A stretch of DNA of 64,000 nt from Bacillota bacterium (GTDB taxonomy: Bacteria > Armatimonadota > HRBIN16). Positions within the stretch are counted from its first letter, which is position 1; each line of letters begins with the position of its first letter. A model generated the notes under the pieces. That model searched no databases and was not told where the DNA came from. It was given only the letters and a program-made list of their open reading frames with translations. The stretch covers positions 62,001-126,000 of the forward strand of contig JAIMBJ010000002.1 in NCBI GenBank assembly GCA_023511455.1, given 5' to 3'. Both the position numbers and the translations under genes were made by a program. Shown piece by piece: positions 1 to 9,086 of this stretch.

Positions 1-247
1 GCTCGTCCTCGCCGTCCGGCACCACCTGCCAGTCCGCATCCAGAATGCCGAACTTCTTGGTGGTCAGCGCGGACTGCACCTGCGCGTCGGTGAGCATCTC
101 GTCGTACACCCGCTCGCCGCGCGTGCGTAACAGGTCGTCTTCGTCCACAGCGGTGCCTGAACGAAAAGCGGCGGTGATTTCCACCGCCGCCTGCTCTCTA
201 TCCAGCCCGCGCCGCCGCACGCGACGCCACCACGATGAGATGTCCAA
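1..247 (-). CDS. Phage portal protein, Mu gp29/DUF935-like, N-terminal part (runs off window)
   Basis: The minus strand encodes about 82 residues before the left edge. The start is probably TTG at 247, because AGGAGG lies 8 bases upstream and no ATG fits. The residues around YDEMLTDAQVQSALTTKK, followed by ILDADWQVVPDG, match the N-terminal pattern of Mu-like portal proteins (DUF935), in which a helical segment precedes a conserved W-x-V-x-P strand. A portal forms the dodecameric DNA channel at one head vertex. The gene points left, away from the other head genes at 7058-11534, and is separated from them by host-type genes. Assignment rests on pattern recognition of a fragment, so it is moderately sure. 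Confidence 0.6.
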   Translation of the reverse strand, partial: MDISSWWRRVRRRGLDREQAAVEITAAFRSGTAVDEDDLLRTRGERVYDEMLTDAQVQSALTTKKFGILDADWQVVPDGEDE

Positions 248-371
248 TCTCTTCACCTCCTGCACGATTTTTGCTGGCACCCTGTCCCCCCGCGAACGCC
301 GCGACAAGTACTCCCTCGCCTGTGGTTCAAGAAAGGAGGTAGGCAACACTACCGGCTGTGCCTAAACGGTA

Positions 372-1775
372 CTATTGCCCCCGGATTCGTTCTATCGCCT
401 GAACGAGCGCTCTCCTGACCGACCCAACCGTCTCTTGGTCGGCTCTCTGCTCCAGTTCTGGCAGTATCCTGATCGTGCCCGAACTCTCAATCGCTTTGGC
501 AGCCGAGTAACGCACGTTCGCGTCCGGGTGCTTCAATAGATTCATCAGCGCCGCCTCAGCGCGCGCATCCCTTAAATAGCCCAGTGCATCGGCGACAGCG
601 GCGAGAAATTCGCTCTCTTGCTGCAAATCCGCAGCGGCTATCAGGGCATCCACCGCCTCCGGGCTACCAATCTGTCCCAGCGCTATCGCTGCAGTGCCAC
701 GCAACGACCATAAACGCGCGTGATGCATCAGGTCCTTCAGTAGTGGAACGGCCTCCTTGACTCGCCACTCCCCCAGTAGTTGAGCAGCAACTCCCTGTAC
801 ATCAACACCACGGTCGCTGCTCGGGGGAGCCGCCAGCGCACGCAGCAAATAGGGTATTGCTGTCGGTCCTACGCACTCCCGCAAGATTTCCCGCTGCTCG
901 AACTTGCCGCCAAGGTCAGCCATTGAGTAAATGATATCCTCGATCGCCTGTGGTAAACTCTTTCCTTCCGTGCGCATTTGCCAGTATACCAAAACCGGGT
1001 CAGGTTCTCGTGCCTCAAGGGGTATGAAAGCAGCCGGCACACTGGCACAACCCGCCTGGTAAGGCGTGAACCTTGCCAGCTCACGCTCCAACACAGGCAT
1101 CGCGCGTCTGTCACCAAGCCATGCAAGCGCTCGGATGAGGTGAATCACCCACGGATTGCCGTCCCACCAGGGGCGGTTGCACAGGTCAGTCAGGACAGGT
1201 ACTGACTCCTGTGCCCCAACTGCAGCCAGCGCGCGCGCTGCCTCCACCACACGCTCAACATAGTCTATCACCTCGTCCGACTTCTCCCATGGCGGCTCCG
1301 GTGACTGCACCCAGCGTATCATTTCCCGAACGTAGGCGTCTCTACCCTTCGCCCGATAACGGATGCGCTCGATGGTCAAATCGATAACATGCGCTATCTG
1401 CTTCTTGCTGGAATAGTTCACACCGCCTTGGCGATACTGCGCCGACATGCTTTGCAGGGCAGGGATCATCTCTATCCCCCCACTGTCTCCCAGTAAGCGG
1501 AGGGCGTACAGGCGGTTGAGCCCGGATATCCCTACTTGCGGGAGTGGAGGTTGCCTCTTCTCTAAACCGTAACATGTCTTTGGGTCCACATAGAAGAGCA
1601 GCTTCGCGGGTTGATTTTGGGCAAGAATGTACAGTTCAACCCATTCGCGAGGCGTCTCCGGCAGTACCAGGGCAGGCATGCGCATCCGCTGCGGCAGCTT
1701 TAGCGGGGAATCCGCCATGCCACAGTGACACGCAAGCGCAGATAACATCCACAGCATGAATGCCAGACGTTTCAT
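372..1775 (-). CDS. Secreted HEAT-repeat protein
   Basis: 467 residues. ATG 1775 is chosen because GGAGGG lies just upstream and it begins a signal peptide (MKRLAFMLW, hydrophobic core, cleavage near CGMA-DS). The C-terminal third holds helical repeats of the HEAT/PBS-lyase type, for example around RGTAAIALGQIGSPEAVDAL and the later DANVRYSAAKAI unit. Such repeats normally act as protein-binding scaffolds; no catalytic motif is visible. It follows the dockerin-like gene by 49 bases on the same strand, so the two are probably co-transcribed from the promoter at 3982-4011. Function unknown beyond an exported scaffold role, which is inference. Confidence 0.8.
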   Translation of the reverse strand: MKRLAFMLWMLSALACHCGMADSPLKLPQRMRMPALVLPETPREWVELYILAQNQPAKLLFYVDPKTCYGLEKRQPPLPQVGISGLNRLYALRLLGDSGGIEMIPALQSMSAQYRQGGVNYSSKKQIAHVIDLTIERIRYRAKGRDAYVREMIRWVQSPEPPWEKSDEVIDYVERVVEAARALAAVGAQESVPVLTDLCNRPWWDGNPWVIHLIRALAWLGDRRAMPVLERELARFTPYQAGCASVPAAFIPLEAREPDPVLVYWQMRTEGKSLPQAIEDIIYSMADLGGKFEQREILRECVGPTAIPYLLRALAAPPSSDRGVDVQGVAAQLLGEWRVKEAVPLLKDLMHHARLWSLRGTAAIALGQIGSPEAVDALIAAADLQQESEFLAAVADALGYLRDARAEAALMNLLKHPDANVRYSAAKAIESSGTIRILPELEQRADQETVGSVRRALVQAIERIRGQ

Positions 1776-1824
1776 GGTTTTCCCTCCTCCGAGAGCAAGC
1801 GTGTTACGTACGAACCGACGTCCC

Positions 1825-3934
1825 TCAATAGTCTTGCCGTCCGCCAACAGACCAGTCTTGTATGTCAAGCTCGCCAATGGTGTACGGTGAGCTACTACCA
1901 GGATCTCCCCACTCACCCCACAGCAAGGATAACATCTCGTAGTCCGCGATCACTCTATGGGTTGTGTCCTTGGTGAACCAAATCGCAATGCTATACGCGT
2001 GCTGGTGGGAACAATGGTATGTTTGTTTGTATTTGGACTCGAACCCATCATTCAGCAAGTCTCCATCGAGGTCACCGTCAAACCAGTTTTTAGAGCCGGG
2101 TTTCCAATCCGTAAAATTATTCTGACGGGTTCCCCCGATGTCTTCAACCCGAAAGCTATTCCAACCTCGCTTGAACATGTCTCTGTGCGCATACTCGTGA
2201 ATTGTGACTCGAGCCACGAGGTCTACGCCACCCGCGGTCAGCCCTGCGTTGGCCGTATATAGATTGAAGTCGTCATACACCCTCACGGTTGGGACTTCAA
2301 AGATATAAATTCTCCCACGGTATGCCTCTTCATAACGATGCTCAGGCGGCGCATAAGCCCCTTGCCAGTATAGAACTGCTAGGATGATATGCGGTCTGTC
2401 GCGTGGTAGTTCATCCAGTAATTCTCTAAAAGGCTCTGGGGCATAGTGAACCACGTATTGCCCCGCCAGATTTGGGTCAGTCTTGTTGAAGCCATAACGA
2501 TCCAGTATATGTCCCCAGTGACCGCGGCGATTGTCAAACCAGTTAGGCGGCTCGCAAGTACCCGCTATGCTGGCACCCCGAGCCGGATCTATTTGCTCGT
2601 CGTAATAGTACCGGTGAAACCCAAGGATGCATGAGGAATATTTCGTGTCCGTGATTTCTTCAGGAGGCACCGGAGGGGGTAGTGGTGTCCTCCGAAAGGT
2701 GGCGTCAGCTTTGAACGGAAACCTCCTGTGCTCTTCTTCCGTTGTAATTGGTACGAGAATATTCCTACCAGTAAATCGTCCCCAAGGGGTAGTCCAGTGT
2801 ACTTCGGAATCCGCTAGCTGCCAGCAAGTCCCCAGTCTTGCCGAGGCGACAAAGTTTATGGCGAATTGCCAGCCTGCGGCTGACGCAACAGGAGTACCGC
2901 CAATAGGATGCGCATGTGCAGAAATGTGCAACGTGGGTGTGTTTACTATCTTAAAACGGATGACAGCAGTTACCGGTTCGTCTTTACGGGACTCTACAGG
3001 CGAACTGTCCACAACCGTACACTCCACTATCACCTCCTGCTCTGTTTGCCATGGATACAGCTCTTCGGGATAATACTGAGCGCTATGCAAGTTTCCAGAG
3101 CCTGTCGCAGGAACAAGAGCCCCTCTGCCCGAACGCAGTTGCCAGTAACACACTAAGTTCTGAGGTACTTCGCGCTCTCTGTTGGGGGGAAATCGCGTGC
3201 CATCTGCCGCAACAACCTCGACAAAATCATAATCGACGGGTACTACCTTCAGCCCAATGGGGGCAGGGTCGAATACTGCATCAGCAAAGTTCTCCAGTAT
3301 CTCTGTGCCATGCTCGTCCGTCATTATGGCAGGATACCGTGCGAGAATCCTTATCGGTTCTCCTTTTGCATAGAATTTTGGCAACCTGGGGGCAGCAGTG
3401 AGCACAGTCGCTTCTGCTTCAACACGAAACATCCATGGACCTGAGTCCGGCAGGAATAAGGTGAAAAACTGCCCTGTCCAAACCTCCTTCCAATACACTA
3501 TCGGTTGTGCCTCATCCTCACGCAGCGATTCAATACGTACCCGGACAGGTTCGCCTTCCCACGCCTCAATTTGAATCCTGCCGCTAGCGGAGTACCCCTC
3601 ACTCGGTGCGGGCAGACGTGGCAGCGTGGGGTCAAACGGCTCCGCGCCCACCTGTCCAAAGTTGCGCTCCACAATGCCGAAGTCAAACAGGGTCACTTCG
3701 CCATCGCCGTCGAGGTCAGCACGCGGATCCCAATTGGGGTCGCCGGGCACGCTTCCCATCGCGCTAACTACAATCCCGAAATCAAAGAGGGTGACTTCGT
3801 TATCGCCGTCGCAGTCGCCGTTGAGCAGGGTGATGTAGAGGTCTTGGGCTTGCAGGGGGGAGACCAGCAAACACAGGCTCACCACTGCCCACGCGATAAA
3901 GGGGGGGGGTATAAAAGCGCAAATTGCAAGACAT
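1825..3934 (-). CDS. Secreted dockerin-like protein with HEYAH metallopeptidase-like motif; start frameshifted in a C9 run
   Basis: The open frame from 3885 gives 686 residues, but it starts at a GTG with no ribosome site inside a hydrophobic segment. A much better start is ATG 3934, with AAAGGGAGG nine bases upstream. It encodes MSCNLRFYTPP and joins the hydrophobic signal peptide only if the nine-base C run (3901-3909 on this strand's complement) is read as eight. The mature N-terminus has two dockerin-like calcium loops (DCDGDNEVTLFDFG and DLDGDGEVTLFDFG). Near residue 561 of the open frame lies HEYAH, fitting the HExxH zinc signature of metallopeptidases, though no third ligand can be assigned. 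Base composition is visibly more AT-rich than neighbours. A promoter sits upstream at 3982-4011. Confidence 0.75.
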
Positions 3935-3981
3935 CTTGATAAGCCTCCCTTTGCGCTCCTCTAGAACACGGGTTTGGTTAG

Positions 3982-4011
3982 AGTATACACCTTACATCAG
4001 AGGTTTGTCAA
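3982..4011 (-). promoter_or_regulatory. Sigma-70-type promoter for the dockerin-like gene
   Basis: On the minus strand TTGACA (4006-4011) and TATACT (3982-3987) are separated by 18 bases. The -10 box is about 48 bases upstream of ATG 3934, which supports that start over the GTG at 3885. Confidence 0.75.
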
Positions 4012-4047
4012 GCATTTTTCGCCGACGGGCAGAAAAAATCTAAGGGT

Positions 4048-5322
4048 TCACGCCATTGGTGCTTCGTCCCCCAGCCTTGCCACCGCCTCCTCTGGAGAAC
4101 CTACCCGCTGCGCGCCGTTTGCCTGCAGCTGCTCAATCAGCCGCAACGCCTGTCCGCCCGTGAAATCGCGCTCCTGCCAGTCGCAGTCCGCCAGCAGCAC
4201 TCGCCTGCCCGCCCCCTGCGCCTCCACCACTGCCTGCAGGTTCGCCAGATTGCCATGCCCAAACGCCACCGGCGCCACCACAATCGCCTCCGCCTTCGCC
4301 ATCGCGTCGCGCAGCAACTGCAGGCTCTCTTCCGAAATCGGGGTAAACGGCGCCTCGCTGATGACCTCTGCGCCCAGCTCCTGTGCCAGTTCCTCATCGC
4401 TGTCCAGCAGATGCACCACCCCCACCGACACATGCCACCCTGCCCGCACCAGCGCGCCCATCCACGCCGCCCCCGTGCCGCCGCCGCACACCACGTGCAC
4501 CCGCCTGCCGTTGCCTGCTCCTGCCTCCACATGCTGGCGCGGGCGGGGCAGCACATGCGGACGCCCCGTTACTGGATTCACGCGGACCCACGCCTCCAGT
4601 CCAAACACCCGCGCCAGCAAGGACGGCGTGATGACCTCCGACGGTGTGCCCTCTGCCACCAGTTGCCCTTGACGCAACACCAGCAATCGGTCGCAAAACT
4701 CCGACGCCAGGTTGATGTCGTGCAGCGCGGCAAGCACCGTCAAGCCTTCCTCACGGTTTAACTGGCGCAGCAACGACAGCGTACCCACCTGATGCGCCAC
4801 ATCCAGATGCGTCAGCGGCTCGTCTAACAACAGCAGGGAGGTCTCCTGCGCCAGACCCCGCGCCAGCACCACGCGCTGCCGTTCGCCACCGCTCAATGAG
4901 CTGAACGCCCGTTCTGATAGGGCGGCACAGTCCGTCCGCTCCATTGCCCGTTGCGCTGCCTGCACGTCCTCCGCACGCTCCTTGCCCCACCAGCCGATGT
5001 AGGGCGCGCGCCCCAGCAGCACCACCTCCCACGCGCTGAAACCGAATGCCACCTCCTCCCGCTGGGGTACAAACGCCAGCCGACGCGCCACCTCCTTCGC
5101 CCGCAGGCGCGACAACGGCTGCCCATCCAGCCATACCTCCCCTCGCGTGGGCTTCAGCACTCCACTCAGCACGCGCAACAGCGTGGACTTGCCGCTGCCG
5201 TTCGGTCCCAGCAGCCCCACAAACTCCCCGCGCTGCAGGCACAGCCCCACGCCCTTCAGCACAGTGTTCGTGCCGTAGCCTGCCCAGATGTCTTGCGCCC
5301 GAATCACCTCGTCGCCCATCAT
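4048..5322 (-). CDS. ABC transporter ATPase, siderophore/cobalamin (FecE/BtuD) type, with extra C-terminal domain
   Basis: About 424 residues; a single ABC domain needs only about 255. The first part has Walker A (GPNGSGKST), the signature LSGGERQR, Walker B (LLLLDEP) and the H-loop (ALHD), with an overall pattern like the FecE/BtuD/HmuV ATPases that drive uptake of iron-siderophores, heme or cobalamin. After about residue 270 comes an extra domain beginning with VHVVCGGGTG, rich in alternating hydrophobic strands and resembling a nucleotide-binding Rossmann fold; it is not recognised. No permease or binding protein lies nearby, so the substrate is unknown. ATG 5322 is followed by a second ATG at 5319; a GAGG precedes them. 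Divergent promoter for the next gene overlaps the upstream region. Confidence 0.85.
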   Translation of the reverse strand: MMGDEVIRAQDIWAGYGTNTVLKGVGLCLQRGEFVGLLGPNGSGKSTLLRVLSGVLKPTRGEVWLDGQPLSRLRAKEVARRLAFVPQREEVAFGFSAWEVVLLGRAPYIGWWGKERAEDVQAAQRAMERTDCAALSERAFSSLSGGERQRVVLARGLAQETSLLLLDEPLTHLDVAHQVGTLSLLRQLNREEGLTVLAALHDINLASEFCDRLLVLRQGQLVAEGTPSEVITPSLLARVFGLEAWVRVNPVTGRPHVLPRPRQHVEAGAGNGRRVHVVCGGGTGAAWMGALVRAGWHVSVGVVHLLDSDEELAQELGAEVISEAPFTPISEESLQLLRDAMAKAEAIVVAPVAFGHGNLANLQAVVEAQGAGRRVLLADCDWQERDFTGGQALRLIEQLQANGAQRVGSPEEAVARLGDEAPMA

Positions 5323-5330
5323 GGCCTCGT

Positions 5331-5359
5331 TTGACAACCGCTTCCCCTTGTGCTATGCT
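5331..5359 (+). promoter_or_regulatory. Sigma-70-type promoter for the HAF-repeat gene
   Basis: TTGACA at 5331-5336 and TATGCT at 5354-5359 are 17 bases apart. The -10 box is 32 bases upstream of ATG 5392, giving a short leader that holds the ribosome site AAAGGAGGG. Confidence 0.75.
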
Positions 5360-5391
5360 GCCGTACTTTGATGAAAGGAGGGAACACCCTG

Positions 5392-6891
5392 ATGCCACGC
5401 GCTTCAGTCCTTTACACGCTGATGTGCGCTTTCTCCTTCACACTGTGCCTCTCTGCGACCTATGCTCAGTATACCATTATCGATCTGGGCGCGATTACCG
5501 CCAACGGGCAGAGCCGCGGCTATGCCATCAATAACAAGGGGGAGGTCGCAGGCTGGTCGGACGGGCGCGCTTTCTTCTGGACGCAAGGCGTGATGATAGA
5601 CCTCGGCACGCTGGGTGGTAGCGGCAGCGAGGCGCGCGCCGTCAACGACGCCGGACAGGTGGTCGGCTGGAGCGATACCCTGCAGGCGCGTCATGCCTTC
5701 ATCTGGCGCGACCTCAACGGCAACCGTCGTGCCGATCCAGGCGAGATGGTGGACCTGCGCCCCATCCCCAGCACCTGGCAGGGCAGGGCGTACGGCATTA
5801 ATAACGCCGGGCACGTGGCAGGCTGGTCCGCCATCAACCCCGACGGCGTCTACCATGCCTTCCGCTGGAGCTACAACGCCGGCGGCTGGTGGGACTGGTT
5901 CGACCTCGGCAACATCAGCGGCAACCCGGACGAAATCAGCATCGCCAATGCCATCAACAATCGCGGGCAGGTGGTAGGTGGTTCCGGAGCGGCGGGGAGC
6001 CGTCGCGCCTTCCGCACGCAGCCGTACAGTCCCATCAACCCGCTGACCGACGCCCTGCCCTACTTGCCCGGCGGCACCACGGCGGAATCCTTCGCCGTCA
6101 ACGACCGCGGGCAGGTAGTGGGCTCGTCCAACACGCGCGTCGGAACCACTACCCTCACGCGCCCCGCCCTGTGGCAGGACAATACCGTCATCAACCTCGG
6201 CTCCCTGGGAGGCAACGCCGCCCGCGCCTTTGGCATCAACAATCTGGGACATGTGGTCGGGCATTCCTATTTGTCGGACAACACCTCGTTGCGCGCCTTT
6301 CTGTGGGTGAACGGCGTCATGACCGACCTCAATACCCTCCTGCCTGCCGGTGCGAACTGGATACTTAACGAAGCGCGCGCCATCAACGACTTCGGGCAGA
6401 TTACCGGTTACGGCGCGCACAATGGGATTACCCGCGCCTTCCTGCTGACGCCCGTGCCAACGGAGGTGACCATCTCGCTGAACGATTACACAGGCGACTA
6501 TTCGGCACTGCCCCTGCAGGTGGAGGTGCGTTCGACAGGTAGCCAGACTCTGCTCACCTTCTCGCCCGAATTGAACGCCGAAGGGAAATTCCCGCTCACC
6601 CTGACGCCGGACACTTACACCATCGCCTTCAAGGCAGACCGTTCGCTACGCCGGGTGTTCACAAACATCGCCCTGCCAGCGGGAACGCTGACCGTAACCC
6701 TGCTCAACGGCGACGCCGATGGCGACAACGAGGTCACACTGTTTGACTTCGCTCGTCTGGTGAGCGCGTTCGGCAAGCTGCAGGGAGAACCGGGCTTCGA
6801 ACCCACCGCCGACTTCGATGGCGACGGCGAAATCAGCCTGTTCGACTTTGGCATTCTGGTGCGCCACTTCGGACAGGTGGGCGACGATTGA
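5392..6891 (+). CDS. Secreted HAF-repeat protein with C-terminal dockerin-like repeats
   Basis: 499 residues from ATG 5392, chosen because AAAGGAGGG lies nine bases upstream and a signal peptide follows (cleavage near SATYA-Q). The body is built of repeated units with the pattern A-x-x-INN-x-G-x-VVG-x-S ... HAF-W, the signature of the HAF family of extracellular repeats, likely a beta-propeller-like fold. The last 60 residues contain two calcium-loop units (DADGDNEVTLFDF and DFDGDGEISLFDFG) like those at the N-terminus of the protein at 1825-3934. No cohesin partner is seen in the window. Role unknown; probably cell-surface or extracellular. Confidence 0.88.
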   Translation: MPRASVLYTLMCAFSFTLCLSATYAQYTIIDLGAITANGQSRGYAINNKGEVAGWSDGRAFFWTQGVMIDLGTLGGSGSEARAVNDAGQVVGWSDTLQARHAFIWRDLNGNRRADPGEMVDLRPIPSTWQGRAYGINNAGHVAGWSAINPDGVYHAFRWSYNAGGWWDWFDLGNISGNPDEISIANAINNRGQVVGGSGAAGSRRAFRTQPYSPINPLTDALPYLPGGTTAESFAVNDRGQVVGSSNTRVGTTTLTRPALWQDNTVINLGSLGGNAARAFGINNLGHVVGHSYLSDNTSLRAFLWVNGVMTDLNTLLPAGANWILNEARAINDFGQITGYGAHNGITRAFLLTPVPTEVTISLNDYTGDYSALPLQVEVRSTGSQTLLTFSPELNAEGKFPLTLTPDTYTIAFKADRSLRRVFTNIALPAGTLTVTLLNGDADGDNEVTLFDFARLVSAFGKLQGEPGFEPTADFDGDGEISLFDFGILVRHFGQVGDD

Positions 6892-6972
6892 CGGCTGGAA
6901 CGCGCGTAAGCGGCGGTCTCCCGTGGAGGGTGGGGCGAATATCCGCTCCCGCGCGGGGAGGGAGTTGCGGTT

Positions 6973-6994
6973 CCTCCCCCGTTCACGGGGGAGG
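6973..6994 (+). terminator. GC-rich hairpin downstream of the HAF gene
   Basis: A perfect 9-bp stem CCTCCCCCG / CGGGGGAGG with loop TTCA lies 80 bases after the HAF stop. A second, related arm (CACGGGGGAGGTCAGGAG) follows near 7021-7038, so the unit is partly duplicated. There is no following T run, so it may be a dispersed palindromic repeat serving as terminator. Confidence 0.5.
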
Positions 6995-7057
6995 TCAGGA
7001 GGGGGGCAACCCTGTCCCCGTCCACGGGGGAGGTCAGGAGTAGGGCATGATCTGCCC

Positions 7058-7366
7058 TCACTGGCTCCACACCGCCAGCTTCACTGCCGGCGCATTACCG
7101 ATTTTCAGCACCGCCACGCGCCGTACGATATAGGTTATCCCATCCCGCACGACGCTATCACCGGCATTCAGGGTCTCCTCTGGCGCCATCACTCCTGCCC
7201 ACAGTGGTCGGTTATAGTTCAGCAGGTCCTCGTCTGTGAAGAAGGCGCGCAGCAGTCCACTCGTCGCCACGAACACCACCATCCGCACCGTGCGTGTGCC
7301 GTTCACCACTACCTCCTCGCCATGCCGCCGCACCAGCGACTGCACCCGCTCTGCCCGCTTCGCCAT
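7058..7366 (-). CDS. Small phage-block protein, unknown
   Basis: 102 residues from ATG 7366 (GTG 7375 is an alternative). It begins with a basic stretch (MAKRAERVQSLVRRHGEE) followed by a beta-rich region. It is the last gene of the minus-strand phage head block, 9 bases after the previous gene. Size and place fit a head-tail joining or minor structural protein, but no family is recognised. Confidence 0.6.
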   Translation of the reverse strand: MAKRAERVQSLVRRHGEEVVVNGTRTVRMVVFVATSGLLRAFFTDEDLLNYNRPLWAGVMAPEETLNAGDSVVRDGITYIVRRVAVLKIGNAPAVKLAVWSQ

Positions 7367-7375
7367 CTGCCTCAC

Positions 7376-7795
7376 CTACCAGCCCTTCATCGCCTGCTCG
7401 GTCACCTGCCGCTCGCGGTGGCGCGTGCTGGACTGGGTGTAGACCGGTTTCAGGAAAGGCTTTAACCGCGCCCAACCGCGCTGAATCAGCCCGTAGGGGT
7501 CGCCCAAATCGGCACGCGATTGGGGGCTTTCCCCGACGCGCACGCTACCCACCTCGAACGACTCCGTCGCTCCTTCCTCGCGCAACCGCTGCGCCAGAAA
7601 CTCCCCTGCGATAATCTCCGTCGCCCCGCGACTGAGAACTGCCTCCACTGTGCTATCCGACAGGGCATCCGGCGACAGCGTGTACTCTATCACCGGAACA
7701 AGGTCGGCTATCAGCGCATCGATCTGCGGATCGAACGTGCTGGAGGACAACGACGCCGTCCGCTTGACCGCATCTCGTGTCACTACGATTGCCAT
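7376..7795 (-). CDS. Putative phage head-tail connector-type protein, unknown family
   Basis: 139 residues from ATG 7795, preceded by GGTGGG. The middle is predicted helical (FDPQIDALIADLVPVIEYTL, then the EFLAQRLREEGA segment), and the C-terminus is basic. Short helical proteins of this size next to capsid genes are often connector or completion proteins; that is a positional inference. It sits between the 67-residue gene and the final block gene with 9-10 base gaps, as expected for a tightly packed phage operon. Confidence 0.6.
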   Translation of the reverse strand: MAIVVTRDAVKRTASLSSSTFDPQIDALIADLVPVIEYTLSPDALSDSTVEAVLSRGATEIIAGEFLAQRLREEGATESFEVGSVRVGESPQSRADLGDPYGLIQRGWARLKPFLKPVYTQSSTRHRERQVTEQAMKGW

Positions 7796-7805
7796 CTCGT
7801 CCCAC

Positions 7806-8009
7806 CTACGCCTGCTGCACAGCCTGCCATTTGCGGAACACTTCGGCAATCTCATCCAGCCGCGCCGCACGATAGTCCCATACTTCGCCTTCCTGTGGCA
7901 CGACGCCGAACAGCTTCTGCAACGAACTGGCGGACACCGTGACCTTCTCGCCAGCGTCAATGTCCACCAATGTCACATTCGTACCGACCGCCTTAACGTA
8001 TGCTCTCAT
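7806..8009 (-). CDS. Small phage-block protein, unknown
   Basis: 67 residues, with an N-terminal beta segment (MRAYVKAVGTNVTLVDIDAG) and a C-terminal helix. Gaps of 12 and 10 bases to its neighbours place it in the same transcript as the head genes. No family recognised. Confidence 0.55.
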   Translation of the reverse strand: MRAYVKAVGTNVTLVDIDAGEKVTVSASSLQKLFGVVPQEGEVWDYRAARLDEIAEVFRKWQAVQQA

Positions 8010-8021
8010 GCCGTTACCCCC

Positions 8022-9080
8022 TTACAGAATCGCAAACGAGATACTCGCACGGAAGTTGCCTGCTGCTGCTCCGCCGTTGCGCACCTTGACCCGATAGTTG
8101 CGGCTGCCCATGCATTGCAGTATCGGCGATACCGCATAGTAACGGGTCACACCATCCGCCGTAGCGTCACTGCTGGAACCGTACCAAATCACGACCCAGT
8201 TGCTGCCATCTACCTGACACTCCAGCCAGCACGTAAACGGCTGGTCACCGCTGAAGTACGCCTGCACATGCGTCTGCTCCTGATACCCCGCACGGTTGGA
8301 ACCCGTACCCACCGAACCAGCTGCCAGCGACGCGAACGTATCAGTGGTTACCTGAACAGCACCAAGTGCCATGTTGGTAGGCGGCGCTATGAACGGGGTG
8401 TTGGTCAACCGCACGGGAATAGCCATGTTGTCGATATGGTGTCCCAGCGCACCAGGCACCACCACATCCGCCAGCTGATACGCCTGCACTCGGTGAACCT
8501 TCATCTGGCTCGTGCCCGCCAGACCCGCCAACCGCACACGGAACGGGCCGCTGGGGATACCATGCTCCCGAATGCGATACACTTCGTTGCGCACTATCTG
8601 CGAGTTGATGGTGCGGAACGACCACACCGCTTCGCCCACACCGACGTAAATGCTGGCTAAGCGATAGGAGTTGTTGGCTGCACCGACGTTGATGCCGGTC
8701 TGGTCATCCGCGACTCCACCCGCACGCAGCACCGCATCCATGTTGCTGGTAGTAGTGCCCGACGCTCGCCATTCCACCAGGTTATTATCGTCGGTGTACA
8801 GACCAATGCGGAAATCGTCGGTACCGGCACGGGCTGTCATGGTGCAGACCGCTTCAATCAAGCACGGTGGCTGGAACCACTGACGGCTCAACAACGCCTG
8901 ACCAGCGGATAGCGACAGCTCGCTGCTGCCGACCGATGGAGTGCCAGACACCTCCCAGGTGTCCGTGTTCAACGTGGCGAAATCGTCGGAGAGCCACTGC
9001 AGTACCTGCCCACCCGCCACAGGCAAAGGCATGTCGCTCCGCACCGCCTGCCATCGCCCTGTCGCATCCGTGAACCGCAT
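8022..9080 (-). CDS. Phage structural-type protein, unknown
   Basis: 352 residues, rich in Gly, Ser, Thr, Ala and beta-strand pattern, with few charged helices. This composition is typical of virion surface, fibre or decoration proteins. Residues 25-190 resemble a concanavalin-like jelly-roll segment (DDFATLNTDTWEVSGT, then alternating strands). It is followed by a part that mentions no catalytic motif. It lies within the head block, 6 bases downstream of the small membrane protein gene. The virion role is inferred from context and composition. Confidence 0.6.
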   Translation of the reverse strand: MRFTDATGRWQAVRSDMPLPVAGGQVLQWLSDDFATLNTDTWEVSGTPSVGSSELSLSAGQALLSRQWFQPPCLIEAVCTMTARAGTDDFRIGLYTDDNNLVEWRASGTTTSNMDAVLRAGGVADDQTGINVGAANNSYRLASIYVGVGEAVWSFRTINSQIVRNEVYRIREHGIPSGPFRVRLAGLAGTSQMKVHRVQAYQLADVVVPGALGHHIDNMAIPVRLTNTPFIAPPTNMALGAVQVTTDTFASLAAGSVGTGSNRAGYQEQTHVQAYFSGDQPFTCWLECQVDGSNWVVIWYGSSSDATADGVTRYYAVSPILQCMGSRNYRVKVRNGGAAAGNFRASISFAIL

Positions 9081-9086
9081 CGTCTC

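Noticed and set aside
45-365. 106-codon plus-strand frame at the left edge
   Set aside because: It lies antisense to the portal start, lacks a ribosome site and is rich in Ser/Arg as shadow frames are.
5404-6420. 338-codon minus-strand frame inside the HAF gene
   Set aside because: It is the complement frame of a repetitive GC-rich gene; the HAF frame has promoter, ribosome site, signal peptide and repeats.
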